From: a virus
IMG/VR virus record: IMGVR_UViG_3300046369_000549
Coordinates: 1 to 37,681 of that record
DNA: 37,681 nt
Direction: 5' to 3' (one strand)
The position numbers and the translations under genes were made by a program. How positions within the stretch are numbered: the first letter of the stretch is position 1; the number at the start of each line of letters is the position of its first letter. Below the pieces are notes generated by a model. That model worked only from the letters and a program-made list of their open reading frames with translations, was not told the origin of the DNA and did not search any database. This document shows positions 29,197-37,378 of this stretch, piece after piece.

Positions 29197-31497
29197 ATGA
29201 TTCAAGTTACCAAGCGAGACGGGCGTAAAGAGCCACTAGATATAGAAAAATTACACAAAGTAGTTTTTCATGCATGTGAAAATATAACAGGAGTTAGCCC
29301 AAGCGAGGTAGAGATAAAAAGTCAAATTAGTTTTGCAAACGGTATGACTACTAAAGAAATTCAAGAAACTTTAATTAAGGCTGCCGCTGATCTTATCAGT
29401 GAAGAAACACCAAACTATCAGTTCGTTGGTGGTAGGCTAATTAATTATGCATTACGCAAAGAAGTATACGGTAACTATACACCTTGCACAGTGAAAGAAC
29501 TTGTTGAAAGGAATATAGATTTAGGCTTTTATGATCCTGACCTCATTTCATATTATAACGACGAAGAGTGGCAACGAATCAATAGTTTTGTTAAACACGA
29601 ACGCGACGAAAACTTAACCTATGTAGCAATGGAACAGCTACGTGGCAAGTACCTATGTCAAAACAGAGTAAACGGAGAGATCTTTGAAACACCTCAAATG
29701 TGCTATGTACTAATTGCGGCAACATTATTCCAAAGTTATCCAACAGAAACTCGACTACACTGGATTAAAGAATATTATGATGCTATTAGTTTACACGATA
29801 TTAGTTTGCCTACTCCTGTTATGGCTGGTGTTAGAACTCCACAGCGACAATTCAGTAGTTGCGTCCTTATTGAAAGTGACGACAGTCTTGATAGTATTAA
29901 TGCTACTGCATCAAGTATTGTTAAGTACGTAAGTCAAAAAGCAGGCATTGGAATTGGCGGCGGCAAGATTCGTGCTATTGGTTCGCCAGTACGTAAAGGT
30001 GATGCTTATCACACAGGTATTATCCCGTTTTATAAACTATTTCAAAGTGCAGTAAAATCGTGCTCGCAGGGCGGAGTTAGAGGCGGAGCCGCTACAGTAT
30101 ATTACCCAGCCTGGCATTTAGAAGTTGAAGAAATGTTAGTGCTAAAGAACAACAAAGGTACAGAAGATAATCGTGTACGCCATATGGACTACGGTGTGCA
30201 GTTTAATAAACTAATGTATGAAAGACTTATTGCGGGCGCCGATATAACTCTTTTCTCGCCTAGTGATGTACCAGGACTGTATGAAGCATTTTATGCAGAC
30301 CAAGACAAGTTTAAAGAATTATATGAAACAGCAGAACGCAATACAAAGTTGCGTAAGAAAACTATTCCAGCTATTCAATTGTTTAGTACATTTATGGAAG
30401 AGCGTAAGAATACAGGACGCATTTATCTACAGAACGTAGACAATGCTAATGAGCATGGGTCATTCCTTCCTGAGGTTGCACCTATTCGTCAATCAAACCT
30501 ATGTGCAGAGATTGACTTACCAACAAAGCCACTAAAAGATCTTAATGACCCTGAAGGTGAGATTTCCCTATGTACACTTAGCGCAATCAATTGGGGCAAC
30601 ATTAAATCAGTTAGTGATTTTGAAAGAGTATGTCGACTTGCAGTTCGTGGACTTGATGCACTATTAAGTTATCAAGACTATCCAATACTAGCCGCACAGT
30701 TATCTACAGAAAAGCGTAGACCTTTAGGCGTTGGCATTATTAATTTTGCATATTGGATGGCAAAGAACGGACTCGACTATCAGAATATTGATGCAGAAGG
30801 ACTAGAACTAATTGACGAATGGGCCGAAGCATGGAGTTACTATCTAATTAAAGCGAGTGCTGACCTAGCCGCAGAGCAAGGAGCACCAAGTGGCAACATG
30901 GAAACAAAATACGGACATGGTATTACACCTAATCAAACATATTCAAAAGCCCTTGACGAGATTGTTCCTCACAAAGAACGTATGCCTTGGGATAAATTAC
31001 GTGAACAACTTAAAGAAACAGGCATTCGTAATTCAACACTAATGGCACTTATGCCAAGTGAAACAAGTGCGCAAATTGCAAATGCAACTAACGGAATTGA
31101 GCCGCCACGTTCGCTTATATCTATTAAACAAAGCAAGCACGGTGTACTTAAACAAGTTGTGCCTGAATATAAAAGGCTTAAAAACAAATATGATTTACTA
31201 TGGGAGCACCGCTCACCTGAAGGGTATATTAAAATTGTGTCTGTACTACAGAAATACATTGATCAAGGTGTAAGCGTAAACACAAGCTACAACCCAACAT
31301 ATTTTGACGATGAAAAAATTCCGCTAAGTACAATGCTACAACATTTATTGTTGTTTTATAAACTAGGCGGCAAACAATTATACTATTTCAATACATATGA
31401 TGGCCAGGGCGAATTAGATGTCAACAAAATGTTTGAAACAGAACTAGCACCAACTGAAATTGAAGACGACGAATATTGTGAATCATGCACAATATAG
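29197..31497 (+). CDS. nrdA: Ribonucleoside-diphosphate reductase alpha subunit, class Ia (766 aa)
   Basis: An ATP-cone (TKRDGRKEPLDIEKLHKVV) is followed by the catalytic barrel: RQFSSCVL (substrate cysteine), NLCAEIDLP (N-x-C-x-E active site), GEISLCTLS (second cysteine), LYYFNTYDG (tyrosine pair for radical transfer), and a C-terminal CESC for reduction by glutaredoxin. Length fits E. coli NrdA (761). With NrdB it reduces NDPs to dNDPs. AGAGGA precedes the ATG. A six-codon frame (MKEEKR) in the leader overlaps the start by ATGA. Confidence 0.95.
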   Translation: MIQVTKRDGRKEPLDIEKLHKVVFHACENITGVSPSEVEIKSQISFANGMTTKEIQETLIKAAADLISEETPNYQFVGGRLINYALRKEVYGNYTPCTVKELVERNIDLGFYDPDLISYYNDEEWQRINSFVKHERDENLTYVAMEQLRGKYLCQNRVNGEIFETPQMCYVLIAATLFQSYPTETRLHWIKEYYDAISLHDISLPTPVMAGVRTPQRQFSSCVLIESDDSLDSINATASSIVKYVSQKAGIGIGGGKIRAIGSPVRKGDAYHTGIIPFYKLFQSAVKSCSQGGVRGGAATVYYPAWHLEVEEMLVLKNNKGTEDNRVRHMDYGVQFNKLMYERLIAGADITLFSPSDVPGLYEAFYADQDKFKELYETAERNTKLRKKTIPAIQLFSTFMEERKNTGRIYLQNVDNANEHGSFLPEVAPIRQSNLCAEIDLPTKPLKDLNDPEGEISLCTLSAINWGNIKSVSDFERVCRLAVRGLDALLSYQDYPILAAQLSTEKRRPLGVGIINFAYWMAKNGLDYQNIDAEGLELIDEWAEAWSYYLIKASADLAAEQGAPSGNMETKYGHGITPNQTYSKALDEIVPHKERMPWDKLREQLKETGIRNSTLMALMPSETSAQIANATNGIEPPRSLISIKQSKHGVLKQVVPEYKRLKNKYDLLWEHRSPEGYIKIVSVLQKYIDQGVSVNTSYNPTYFDDEKIPLSTMLQHLLLFYKLGGKQLYYFNTYDGQGELDVNKMFETELAPTEIEDDEYCESCTI

Positions 31498-31526
31498 TTG
31501 ACAACAGAGCAATAACGTGTTAATAT
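31498..31526 (+). promoter_or_regulatory. Sigma70 promoter of nrdB
   Basis: TTGACA (31498-31503) directly after the nrdA stop, 17 bases, TAATAT (31521-31526). Start expected near 31533. Confidence 0.75.
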
Positions 31527-31563
31527 ACATAGACACGCAGAGACATAAAGGAAGTAAAATATA

Positions 31564-32691
31564 ATGGGCGTATTTGACGTAGATAACAGAGTCGATCATA
31601 CTAAAGTAAAAGCATTTTTAGATCCATCAGGCGGTCCTACTATACAACGATATGATAATCTAAAGTATAAACAGTTTGACGGGTTAACTGACAAACAGTT
31701 AGGATTCTTTTGGAGACCTGAAGAAGTTGATATCTATAAGGATTCGGCTGACTTCAAGTCACTTACTGAACACGAACAGCATATCTTTACTTCTAATTTG
31801 AAGAGACAAATTCTATTAGATAGTGTTCAAGGTCGTGCACCTGCAGAAAGTTTTGGTTCTATTGTTTCTTTACCAGAACTTGAAAATTGGATCATTACTT
31901 GGACCTTTAGTGAAACTATCCATTCACGTAGTTACACACATATTATTCGTAATGTATATTCAAATCCAAGTAAAGTATTTGATGAACTTATGGATGTAGG
32001 TGAAATTGTTGATTGTGCAGATAGTATATCTAAACACTATGACGATCTTATTGAAACTAGTATGTATTACAACCTGTTAGGTGCAGGAACACACACAGTT
32101 AATGGCAATAAAGTAGAAGTAGATATGTACGAGCTAAAGAAAAAACTTTGGCTTGCGTTAATGAGTGTAAACATTCTTGAAGGTGTTCGCTTCTATGTGT
32201 CTTTTGCATGTAGTTGGGCATTTGCAGAACTTAAAAAGATGGAAGGCAATGCTAAGATTATTAAACTTATTGCTAGAGATGAAAACTTGCATCTTGCATC
32301 AACACAAGCACTATTGAAAGTGTTAAAAACTGACGACAAAGACTTTGCAAAAATTGCAAAAGAAACAGAAGCTGAATGTATTCAGATGTTTGTAGAAGCA
32401 GTTGATCAAGAAAAAGAATGGGCTAACTATTTGTTCAAAGACGGATCAATGATTGGACTAAACACAGAATTGTTAAGCCAGTACATTGAATTTATTTGTA
32501 CACGTAGAATGACAAACGTAGGTCTTAAAAGTCCATACAACCAAAAACAAAACCCATTGCCGTGGACACAGAAATGGATCTCAGGAGCCGAAGTTCAGGT
32601 GGCACCACAAGAGACTGAGATAACTAGTTATGTTCAAGGCGGCACTAAACAAGATGTGTCAGCTGACACATTTAAAGGATTTAGTTTATGA
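31564..32691 (+). CDS. nrdB: Ribonucleoside-diphosphate reductase beta subunit, class Ia (375 aa)
   Basis: Di-iron ligands and radical site can be seen in order: LLDSVQG (Asp), FSETIHSRSYTHI (Glu, His, radical Tyr), NILEGVRFYVSF (Glu) and RDENLHLAS (Glu, His). The C-terminus (DTFKGFSL) is the tail that binds NrdA. Length fits the family. It has its own sigma70 promoter and AAAGGAAG site, and overlaps glutaredoxin by ATGA. Confidence 0.95.
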   Translation: MGVFDVDNRVDHTKVKAFLDPSGGPTIQRYDNLKYKQFDGLTDKQLGFFWRPEEVDIYKDSADFKSLTEHEQHIFTSNLKRQILLDSVQGRAPAESFGSIVSLPELENWIITWTFSETIHSRSYTHIIRNVYSNPSKVFDELMDVGEIVDCADSISKHYDDLIETSMYYNLLGAGTHTVNGNKVEVDMYELKKKLWLALMSVNILEGVRFYVSFACSWAFAELKKMEGNAKIIKLIARDENLHLASTQALLKVLKTDDKDFAKIAKETEAECIQMFVEAVDQEKEWANYLFKDGSMIGLNTELLSQYIEFICTRRMTNVGLKSPYNQKQNPLPWTQKWISGAEVQVAPQETEITSYVQGGTKQDVSADTFKGFSL

Positions 32692-32942
32692 CAATTGAAA
32701 TTTGGGGCAAGCCAGCTTGTCCATCATGCACAAAGGCAAAACAGTTTTGCGAAAGCAGATCGCTTCCTTATGTGTACAAAGAACTAGGTAAAGACTTTGA
32801 CAGAGAAGAAGTGTTTGAAGTATTTCCTACAGCAAGGACATTCCCACAAATTATCGTTGGTGGTAATAAAGTTGGTGGGTATGAAAGTTTATTAGAATAT
32901 GTTGATAACACAGGTTACAACGGCACAGGACATACATTATAA
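32688..32942 (+). CDS. Glutaredoxin (84 aa)
   Basis: The active site is CPSC at 11-14 (KPACPSC context), followed by TFPQIIVGG with the cis-Pro, and GGYESL for glutathione binding. It should reduce the C-terminal disulfide of NrdA. Coupled to nrdB by ATGA and to the next gene by TAATG. Confidence 0.92.
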   Translation: MTIEIWGKPACPSCTKAKQFCESRSLPYVYKELGKDFDREEVFEVFPTARTFPQIIVGGNKVGGYESLLEYVDNTGYNGTGHTL

Positions 32943-33229
32943 TGTTAATCGAAGCACCATATAAAATTGGAGATACCGTATCTCTAAAACTAACTTCAGG
33001 CGAAGAAATCATTGCACGTTTAGATGCAGAAGATTCTAACACCTATACACTTAAAAAGCCTATGGTGCTTATAGCACAATCAGAAGGCTTAGGACTTGCT
33101 CCTTTCATGTTTTCAGTGTCTCCGGACGGAAAATTTGTAATGAAAGCAAGTGCAGTAAGTTGTTTAGCAGTCACACAAGACGAAATTTCCAAGCAATATA
33201 CACAACAAACTACCGGTATTGTTACTTAA
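32942..33229 (+). CDS. Small Sm-like-fold hypothetical (95 aa)
   Basis: The N-terminal part (IGDTVSLKLTSGEEIIARLD, then YTLKKPMVLIAQ) has the strand order and Gly-x-Glu turn of Sm/LSm domains. This suggests a ring-forming RNA-binding protein or a small beta-barrel. Similar proteins follow glutaredoxin or nrd genes in marine T4-like phages, as I recall. It is coupled to glutaredoxin by TAATG. The fold call is tentative. Confidence 0.6.
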   Translation: MLIEAPYKIGDTVSLKLTSGEEIIARLDAEDSNTYTLKKPMVLIAQSEGLGLAPFMFSVSPDGKFVMKASAVSCLAVTQDEISKQYTQQTTGIVT

Positions 33230-33244
33230 ATTTGTAAATATCGG

Positions 33245-33273
33245 TTGACAAGCCCGCACGAGTATTGTATAAT
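33245..33273 (+). promoter_or_regulatory. Sigma70 promoter with leaderless geometry
   Basis: GGTTGACA (box 33245-33250), 17 bases, TATAAT (33268-33273). The ATG at 33280 is seven bases past the -10, at the expected start, and has no ribosome site. Confidence 0.75.
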
Positions 33274-33279
33274 ACTAGT

Positions 33280-33903
33280 ATGAATAAGGCAAAAAGAAAA
33301 GGCAATAAATTGTATAAAGTAATACTCACAGACGCTGATGGCGTACTATTGAACTGGGAATATGCATTTACATGTTGGATGGAACAACATGGACATACGA
33401 AAGTAGAAAATGCAAATTTCATTTATGACATTGGCGAACGTTTTGGAATAACCAAAGAACAAGGCAAACAATTAGTTAAGATTTTTAACGAAAGTGCCGC
33501 AATTGGTTTCCTTCCAGCACTACGTGACGCAATGTATTATGTAAAAAGATTACACGAAGAACACGGATATGTTTTCCGTTGCATTACAAGTCTAAGTTTA
33601 GACAAAAATGCATACAAACTTCGTAAGATGAATTTGGAGAAACTGTTTGGAAAAACAGCTTTTGAAGAATTAGTTTGTTTAGATACAGGTGCAGACAAAG
33701 ATGAAGCTCTTGAACAATATAGAGATTCAGGTTTGTATTGGATTGAAGACAAACTATCTAATGCACAACTTGGTTTAGACTTAGGTTTAAAATCAATACT
33801 CATCGAGCATGGATTTAATATGAACGATGATATTCCAGAAGGTATGACTAAAGTAACTAACTGGAAAGAAATATACGAAAACATTACAGGAGAAAACGCA
33901 TGA
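33280..33903 (+). CDS. HAD-superfamily hydrolase (207 aa)
   Basis: The nucleophile motif is LTDADGVLLNW (Asp18, Asp20), and the C-terminal GLYWIEDKLSNAQLGLDLGL has the conserved Asp of HAD motif IV; ITSLSLDKN is the motif II region. The cap is helical. The enzyme should be a phosphatase, perhaps a nucleotidase given the nrd genes beside it. The start at 33280 is preferred over an upstream frame that would run across the promoter. It overlaps the next gene by ATGA. Confidence 0.8.
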   Translation: MNKAKRKGNKLYKVILTDADGVLLNWEYAFTCWMEQHGHTKVENANFIYDIGERFGITKEQGKQLVKIFNESAAIGFLPALRDAMYYVKRLHEEHGYVFRCITSLSLDKNAYKLRKMNLEKLFGKTAFEELVCLDTGADKDEALEQYRDSGLYWIEDKLSNAQLGLDLGLKSILIEHGFNMNDDIPEGMTKVTNWKEIYENITGENA

Positions 33904-34076
33904 CATTACATGACGAAATCGTACAAGCATTTAATAATTACTTGGCAGAGTCTGAAACATTTGAAGACAAAAGTGTCAAGGCAGCGGCCGCAAGAGCTCG
34001 TAAAGCATTGGGTGACCTAGGCAAACTTACAAAAGATCGCCGTAAAGAAATCCAAGACAAAAAGAACGCAATGTAA
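33900..34076 (+). CDS. Small histone-like basic protein (58 aa)
   Basis: A short frame from the ATGA overlap at 33900: MTLHDEIVQAFNNYLAESET then KSVKAAAARARKALGDLGKL and a basic end (KDRRKEIQDKKNAM). The Ala/Lys/Arg-rich middle resembles small H1-like proteins of T4-like cyanophages, where a similar protein ends KKNAM. It probably binds DNA or a protein partner. It ends in a TAATG overlap. Confidence 0.75.
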   Translation: MTLHDEIVQAFNNYLAESETFEDKSVKAAAARARKALGDLGKLTKDRRKEIQDKKNAM

Positions 34077-34285
34077 TGAGTGGGCAGAGACGCTGGCTCA
34101 AATTATGGGCTAGGACAGTTGGAATGCCCATAGGTATTACAGACGACGATAAGCCAGAATTCCTTCCTATATCACAAGAAGATGTAAGAAGGGCACTGGC
34201 TTTTCGCACCTTTTGGATCGCGTTACACATTGTAACATGTGCTATGATCATCACAGGAAACGGCAGAACTTTGGGTTGGTGGTAA
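34076..34285 (+). CDS. Small protein with C-terminal membrane helix (69 aa)
   Basis: A basic N-terminus (MSGQRRWLKLWARTVGMPIG) is followed by a polar part and one membrane segment (FRTFWIALHIVTCAMIITG). It starts in a TAATG overlap. No family is recognised. Confidence 0.7.
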   Translation: MSGQRRWLKLWARTVGMPIGITDDDKPEFLPISQEDVRRALAFRTFWIALHIVTCAMIITGNGRTLGWW

Positions 34286-34298
34286 ACTACGCATTTAA

Positions 34299-34305
34299 CT
34301 AAATA
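34299..34305 (+). promoter_or_regulatory. Late promoter box CTAAATA
   Basis: Predicted start near 34311, before the AAGGAG at 34318-34323. Confidence 0.5.
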
Positions 34306-34332
34306 CTTGTAACAGACAAGGAGATGTTAGTT

Positions 34333-34569
34333 ATGATGTGGGTCGACTACAATATTGACCAAATAGGTGAAAACTTCAAAGTCAAAGGAGACTATGAAGG
34401 AGAAGTAATGGGTGTTTGTAGAGATGGCACACCTAGAGACCATTGGTTGTATAAACCAGGCGATGTTTTTGTTGTTAACGAACACGGTTGGTTAGTTAAA
34501 ACAGACGAAGTAAGTGCTTTAATGCTAAAACACGAAAGTAATAAAAATGAACGTAAACAAGGGCGATAA
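34333..34569 (+). CDS. Small hypothetical (78 aa)
   Basis: The ATG at 34333 is chosen because AAGGAG lies nine bases upstream; another ATG directly after it (34324) would be too close. The protein has beta-like segments (NFKVKGDYEGEVMGVCRDGT, PGDVFVVNEHGWLV). No family is recognised. It overlaps the next gene by 23 bp. Confidence 0.7.
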   Translation: MMWVDYNIDQIGENFKVKGDYEGEVMGVCRDGTPRDHWLYKPGDVFVVNEHGWLVKTDEVSALMLKHESNKNERKQGR

Positions 34570-34846
34570 AGCAATAATTGTTTTTTCAATTAATCCTAGT
34601 AATATAGGACGCATTGTTAACGTATCAGAATACATTGGCAAGTTTGAGCAAAACGAACAGTTCGAAGCATTTGGTATGAAGTGTCATTGTGCTGTTCACG
34701 ATCATTACTGGTGGATTGAAGGTGACGACATTGATATACAACTTGGACCAAGTCCTAAAGCATATATTGCTGACAGTTGGTTGCGAAAAATACCAACTAC
34801 TAAAAAGAGCAAAAAACTACAAAAAGAACTTGACATTCTAGCATAA
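34547..34846 (+). CDS. Small hypothetical (99 aa)
   Basis: The sequence has a beta-rich N-terminus (NKGDKAIIVFSINPSNIGRI) and His/Trp-rich middle (MKCHCAVHDHYWWIEGDDID) that could bind a metal. A basic tail ends the protein. The start lies inside the previous gene. No family is recognised. Confidence 0.7.
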   Translation: MNVNKGDKAIIVFSINPSNIGRIVNVSEYIGKFEQNEQFEAFGMKCHCAVHDHYWWIEGDDIDIQLGPSPKAYIADSWLRKIPTTKKSKKLQKELDILA

Positions 34847-34852
34847 GAGTGT

Positions 34853-34860
34853 TATAAATA
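34853..34860 (+). promoter_or_regulatory. Late promoter box TATAAATA of the tmRNA gene
   Basis: Exact consensus. The predicted start at 34866 fits the 5' end of the acceptor piece. Confidence 0.65.
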
Positions 34861-34865
34861 TACTC

Positions 34866-35150
34866 GTAACGTTGAAGCAATTCAAACGCTATACAGGACC
34901 CGGGGGCGGTACCCGGCGACTCCACCAAAAATACATTCTGCTTACTGTATAGCAGAAGCAACAGGCTGATAAACTGGGAATGTATTTTTGATGGGGTCGA
35001 AATAGGATCGACTGGTAGTTAATAGGAGAGTGGAGTTGCCCGGATGTAAGCTCGGTTAACGCGAACAAACTTAATAATTGCAAACGCAAATTATTCATTA
35101 GCGGCTTAGGCTGTTACGAGGTAGTTAGGCCTTGTTACCAAACATAGCAT
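34866..35150 (+). ncRNA. ssrA: Circularly permuted two-piece tmRNA
   Basis: The acceptor piece comes first: T-stem CCGGG/CCCGG, then CGACTCC and ACCA ending at 34927. A spacer (34928-34992) follows, whose ends AAAATACATTC and GAATGTATTTTT continue the stem. The coding piece starts at 34993 with GGGGTCG, pairing with CGACTCC, and GGATCGACTGG typical of alphaproteobacterial tmRNA. The tag frame at 35080-35109 reads ANANYSLAA and TAG, similar in ending to known tags (LAA). The RNA would free stalled ribosomes and tag proteins for decay. A late box precedes it and a terminator follows; the exact 3' end is estimated. Confidence 0.9.
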
Positions 35151-35153
35151 TAA

Positions 35154-35185
35154 AGAGTGTTGTTTTTTAGCAACACTCTTTTTTT
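35154..35185 (+). terminator. Terminator of the tmRNA gene
   Basis: AGAGTGTTG (35154-35162) pairs perfectly with CAACACTCT (35171-35179), followed by Ts to 35185. Confidence 0.85.
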
Positions 35186-35231
35186 ATACCTGCTCGTTTT
35201 TGCACTAAAAGAGTGCGATAATGATAACTAA

Positions 35232-35270
35232 TAGTGTGAACAACAAATTCCCACCCCAAAGTTCACACTA
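35232..35270 (+). promoter_or_regulatory. 10-bp inverted repeat upstream of the outer-membrane barrel gene
   Basis: TAGTGTGAAC (35232-35241) and GTTCACACTA (35261-35270) pair perfectly around 19 bases that include CCCACCCC. A shorter hairpin GCACT/AGTGC lies at 35203-35217. The site may be a leader structure or an operator. No confident promoter could be assigned between the tmRNA terminator and the gene. Confidence 0.5.
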
Positions 35271-35303
35271 AAAATTTAATAATAATAAAAAAAGGAAATA
35301 ACA

Positions 35304-36104
35304 ATGCGTATTCTCGCGACAGCATTTGTGGCCGCAATGGCCGCAACAACAGCAATGGCTGATACACTAATAGTTAGTGAAGCACCTGCGCCAATCCTAA
35401 GTGGTGAAGTTTCTTTAGACTTCGCTGAAAAGGCAAACGAAAACTATGGCGGCACAATGGGTGTCGAACTAGATATCAATGCAGGAGAAATTGCAACTGT
35501 TGATTTAGGTTTTAAAGCAACAGACGGCAATGCTCTAACATTAGACACATGGACAGTAGGTACAGAAGTTAATGGTTTAGGTCTTGCATTTGGTGATGAC
35601 AATGGCGTTATGCCAGAAGCTGAAAAGTCAGCATATAGCACACTAGCAACACCGGCAATGACTGAATCATTAGCACTATCTATAGGCGATGCAACAGTTG
35701 CAATCGGACTAACTGATTGGACCGCAGATGTGTCTGATCTAAGCAACGTACAAGGTGCATATAGTTTTAATATGAATATGATAGATGTTACTGCTATGCT
35801 AGACTATAATTTAGATTCAGAAAATACTGTACTAGGTGCAGAAGTTGAAGGTTTAGATTTAGGTATGGTTGCACTTGGTGGCGTAATGACATATGACACT
35901 GATGCAGAATCAATTGGCTACGAAGGTAATGCAAATGTTAACGGTATTACAGCGTATGTCAACGGTGACGATGCAAATAAACTACAGCATGTAGGTGCTG
36001 AAGTTGAAAGAACATTTGCCGAAGCTACATGGACAGCTGGCGTCAACTATGATACTGATGCAGAAGAATTTGCACCAACAGCCGGTGTAAGTTTTAACTT
36101 CTAA
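35304..36104 (+). CDS. Outer-membrane beta-barrel (porin-like) protein (266 aa)
   Basis: A signal peptide (MRILATAFVAAMAATTAMA) precedes a mature protein of repeated alternating strands, Asp/Gly/Thr-rich with short turns, ending in VSFNF with a C-terminal Phe as the BAM complex prefers. Length suits about 12-14 strands. Phage-encoded porins are known in lambdoid phages and can block adsorption of other phages; here exclusion or nutrient entry is inference. AAAGGAAATAACA precedes the ATG. A strong terminator follows, so it is a separate unit. Confidence 0.8.
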   Translation: MRILATAFVAAMAATTAMADTLIVSEAPAPILSGEVSLDFAEKANENYGGTMGVELDINAGEIATVDLGFKATDGNALTLDTWTVGTEVNGLGLAFGDDNGVMPEAEKSAYSTLATPAMTESLALSIGDATVAIGLTDWTADVSDLSNVQGAYSFNMNMIDVTAMLDYNLDSENTVLGAEVEGLDLGMVALGGVMTYDTDAESIGYEGNANVNGITAYVNGDDANKLQHVGAEVERTFAEATWTAGVNYDTDAEEFAPTAGVSFNF

Positions 36105-36122
36105 GTTAAAAACATAACAAAC

Positions 36123-36160
36123 AAAAAAGGGTTGCTTTCTTGAATTGCAACCCTTTTTTT
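36123..36160 (+). terminator. Strong rho-independent terminator
   Basis: GGGTTGC (36129-36135) pairs with GCAACCC (36147-36153), flanked by As and seven Ts. Confidence 0.9.
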
Positions 36161-36164
36161 ATGA

Positions 36165-36171
36165 CTAAATA
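36165..36171 (+). promoter_or_regulatory. Late promoter box CTAAATA
   Basis: Predicted start near 36177, about 20 bases before the ATG at 36198. Confidence 0.55.
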
Positions 36172-36197
36172 ATGTTAGCATATAAAGGGCAGGGCAA

Positions 36198-36539
36198 ATG
36201 CGAGAAAAATTACGCAAATGGTTTAACGTCGATAATGTTATCGACGCAAGTGTTGACCTGTTTTTAATATTGTTTGATGTGCTTAGTTCGCCTATCCTAA
36301 TTGTAATGAGGTTGGCACGTTTTGTAATAGGAAACTATTTACTGGGCGGCGTAAAGAACAAAATTAAGCGAGTAGCACATTGGACAGAAGGCAAGCATCC
36401 ATTACTACAAATTTGGGTATGGACACTTATAGTATGCGTAGGAGTAGTAATTCTTACATTAATGTGGCTCTTTGGAACAGCGTTTGGAGAGTTCATAATG
36501 GAAGAATGGGGCGATCAAGCATTAAACTTAGATGAATAA
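36198..36539 (+). CDS. Two-span membrane protein (113 aa)
   Basis: Hydrophobic segments at about 16-46 (VDLFLILFDVLSSPILIVMR) and 71-96 (IWVWTLIVCVGVVILTLMWL), with a basic linker between and an acidic tail. AAGGGCAGGG is a weak ribosome site. It may be a holin, exclusion or envelope protein; no family is recognised. Confidence 0.7.
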   Translation: MREKLRKWFNVDNVIDASVDLFLILFDVLSSPILIVMRLARFVIGNYLLGGVKNKIKRVAHWTEGKHPLLQIWVWTLIVCVGVVILTLMWLFGTAFGEFIMEEWGDQALNLDE

Positions 36540-36551
36540 GAGGGAAATAAA

Positions 36552-37043
36552 ATGCAACAAAATGAATATGATGTAAAAGTTATAAAAGTAGTAGACGGTG
36601 ATACAGTAGATGTAGATATCGATCTAGGATTTGGAGTAACACTAACAGACGAACGTGTAAGAATTATGGGCATTGATACACCTGAGTCACGCACGAGAGA
36701 CAAAGTAGAAGACTTGTTTGGTGAAGCGGCTAAAGCACGATTGAAGGAACTTATGGAAGACGGTGGTAAACTTATTACTACTGAAAACCGTAAAGGAGAA
36801 GATATGAAAGGCAAGTTCGGACGTATCTTAGGAGACTTCAAAGTAGAACGTTTTGAAAACGGTGAGCCAGAACTTGTAACAGATATTCTAATAGAAGAAG
36901 GACATGCAGTAGCATATTTTGGTGGAAGCAAAGAAGAAATACAGCTAAAACACGAAGCAAATAGGCAGAAATTGCTACGTGAAGGCGTGATCAAACAAGA
37001 AGATTACGATGCGGCTGTTAAATTAATGGAAGAAAAAGGTTGA
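36552..37043 (+). CDS. Staphylococcal nuclease (thermonuclease)-like protein (163 aa)
   Basis: The SNase fold is shown by KVVDGDTVDVDID with the Ca-binding Asps, VRIMGIDTPES with catalytic Arg and Asp, GKFGRILGDF and a C-terminal helix. It hydrolyses DNA or RNA with calcium. No signal peptide is present, so it acts in the cytoplasm, perhaps on host DNA. AGAGGG precedes the ATG, and its TGA stop forms part of the next -35 box. Confidence 0.9.
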   Translation: MQQNEYDVKVIKVVDGDTVDVDIDLGFGVTLTDERVRIMGIDTPESRTRDKVEDLFGEAAKARLKELMEDGGKLITTENRKGEDMKGKFGRILGDFKVERFENGEPELVTDILIEEGHAVAYFGGSKEEIQLKHEANRQKLLREGVIKQEDYDAAVKLMEEKG

Positions 37044-37067
37044 CAAGATCTTAAAAGGTGCTATAAT
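37040..37067 (+). promoter_or_regulatory. Sigma70 promoter of the winged-helix candidate
   Basis: GGTTGACA (box 37040-37045), 16 bases, TATAAT (37062-37067). The upstream gene's TGA stop lies within the -35. Confidence 0.75.
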
Positions 37068-37126
37068 ATACAAATACTAAGGAATTAGTATGTTTTTTTA
37101 AACCTATATTTGGAGGCATAAACATT

Positions 37127-37372
37127 ATGGCATTTACTAAAATTAAAACAAACCAAAAGACCTTTTTAGAATCATATCTTAGAGGCACCGGCAAATCATT
37201 GACTTCGGCAGACGCTAAAGCAAGATTTGGCATTCAGCAACTACCAGCAAGAATGAGTGAACTCAAAGCGGCTGGCTTGAATGTAAAAACATCAGTTGCA
37301 ACTACTGGTAAAACACGTTATTCAATTACATCACGTGACGTTACTGGTTCAAGAGCAAAAATGTTTGCATAA
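37127..37372 (+). CDS. Small winged-helix-like DNA-binding protein (81 aa)
   Basis: The protein reads as a HTH with wing: TFLESYLRGTGKSLTSADAK, FGIQQLPARMSELKAAGL, then a hairpin (VKTSVATTGKTRYSIT). The length and pattern fit small phage wHTH proteins, which are often regulators. TTTGGAGG lies before the ATG with a slightly long spacer. It has its own sigma70 promoter and is followed by the nested promoter-terminator element. Confidence 0.65.
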   Translation: MAFTKIKTNQKTFLESYLRGTGKSLTSADAKARFGIQQLPARMSELKAAGLNVKTSVATTGKTRYSITSRDVTGSRAKMFA

Positions 37373-37378
37373 AACTGG

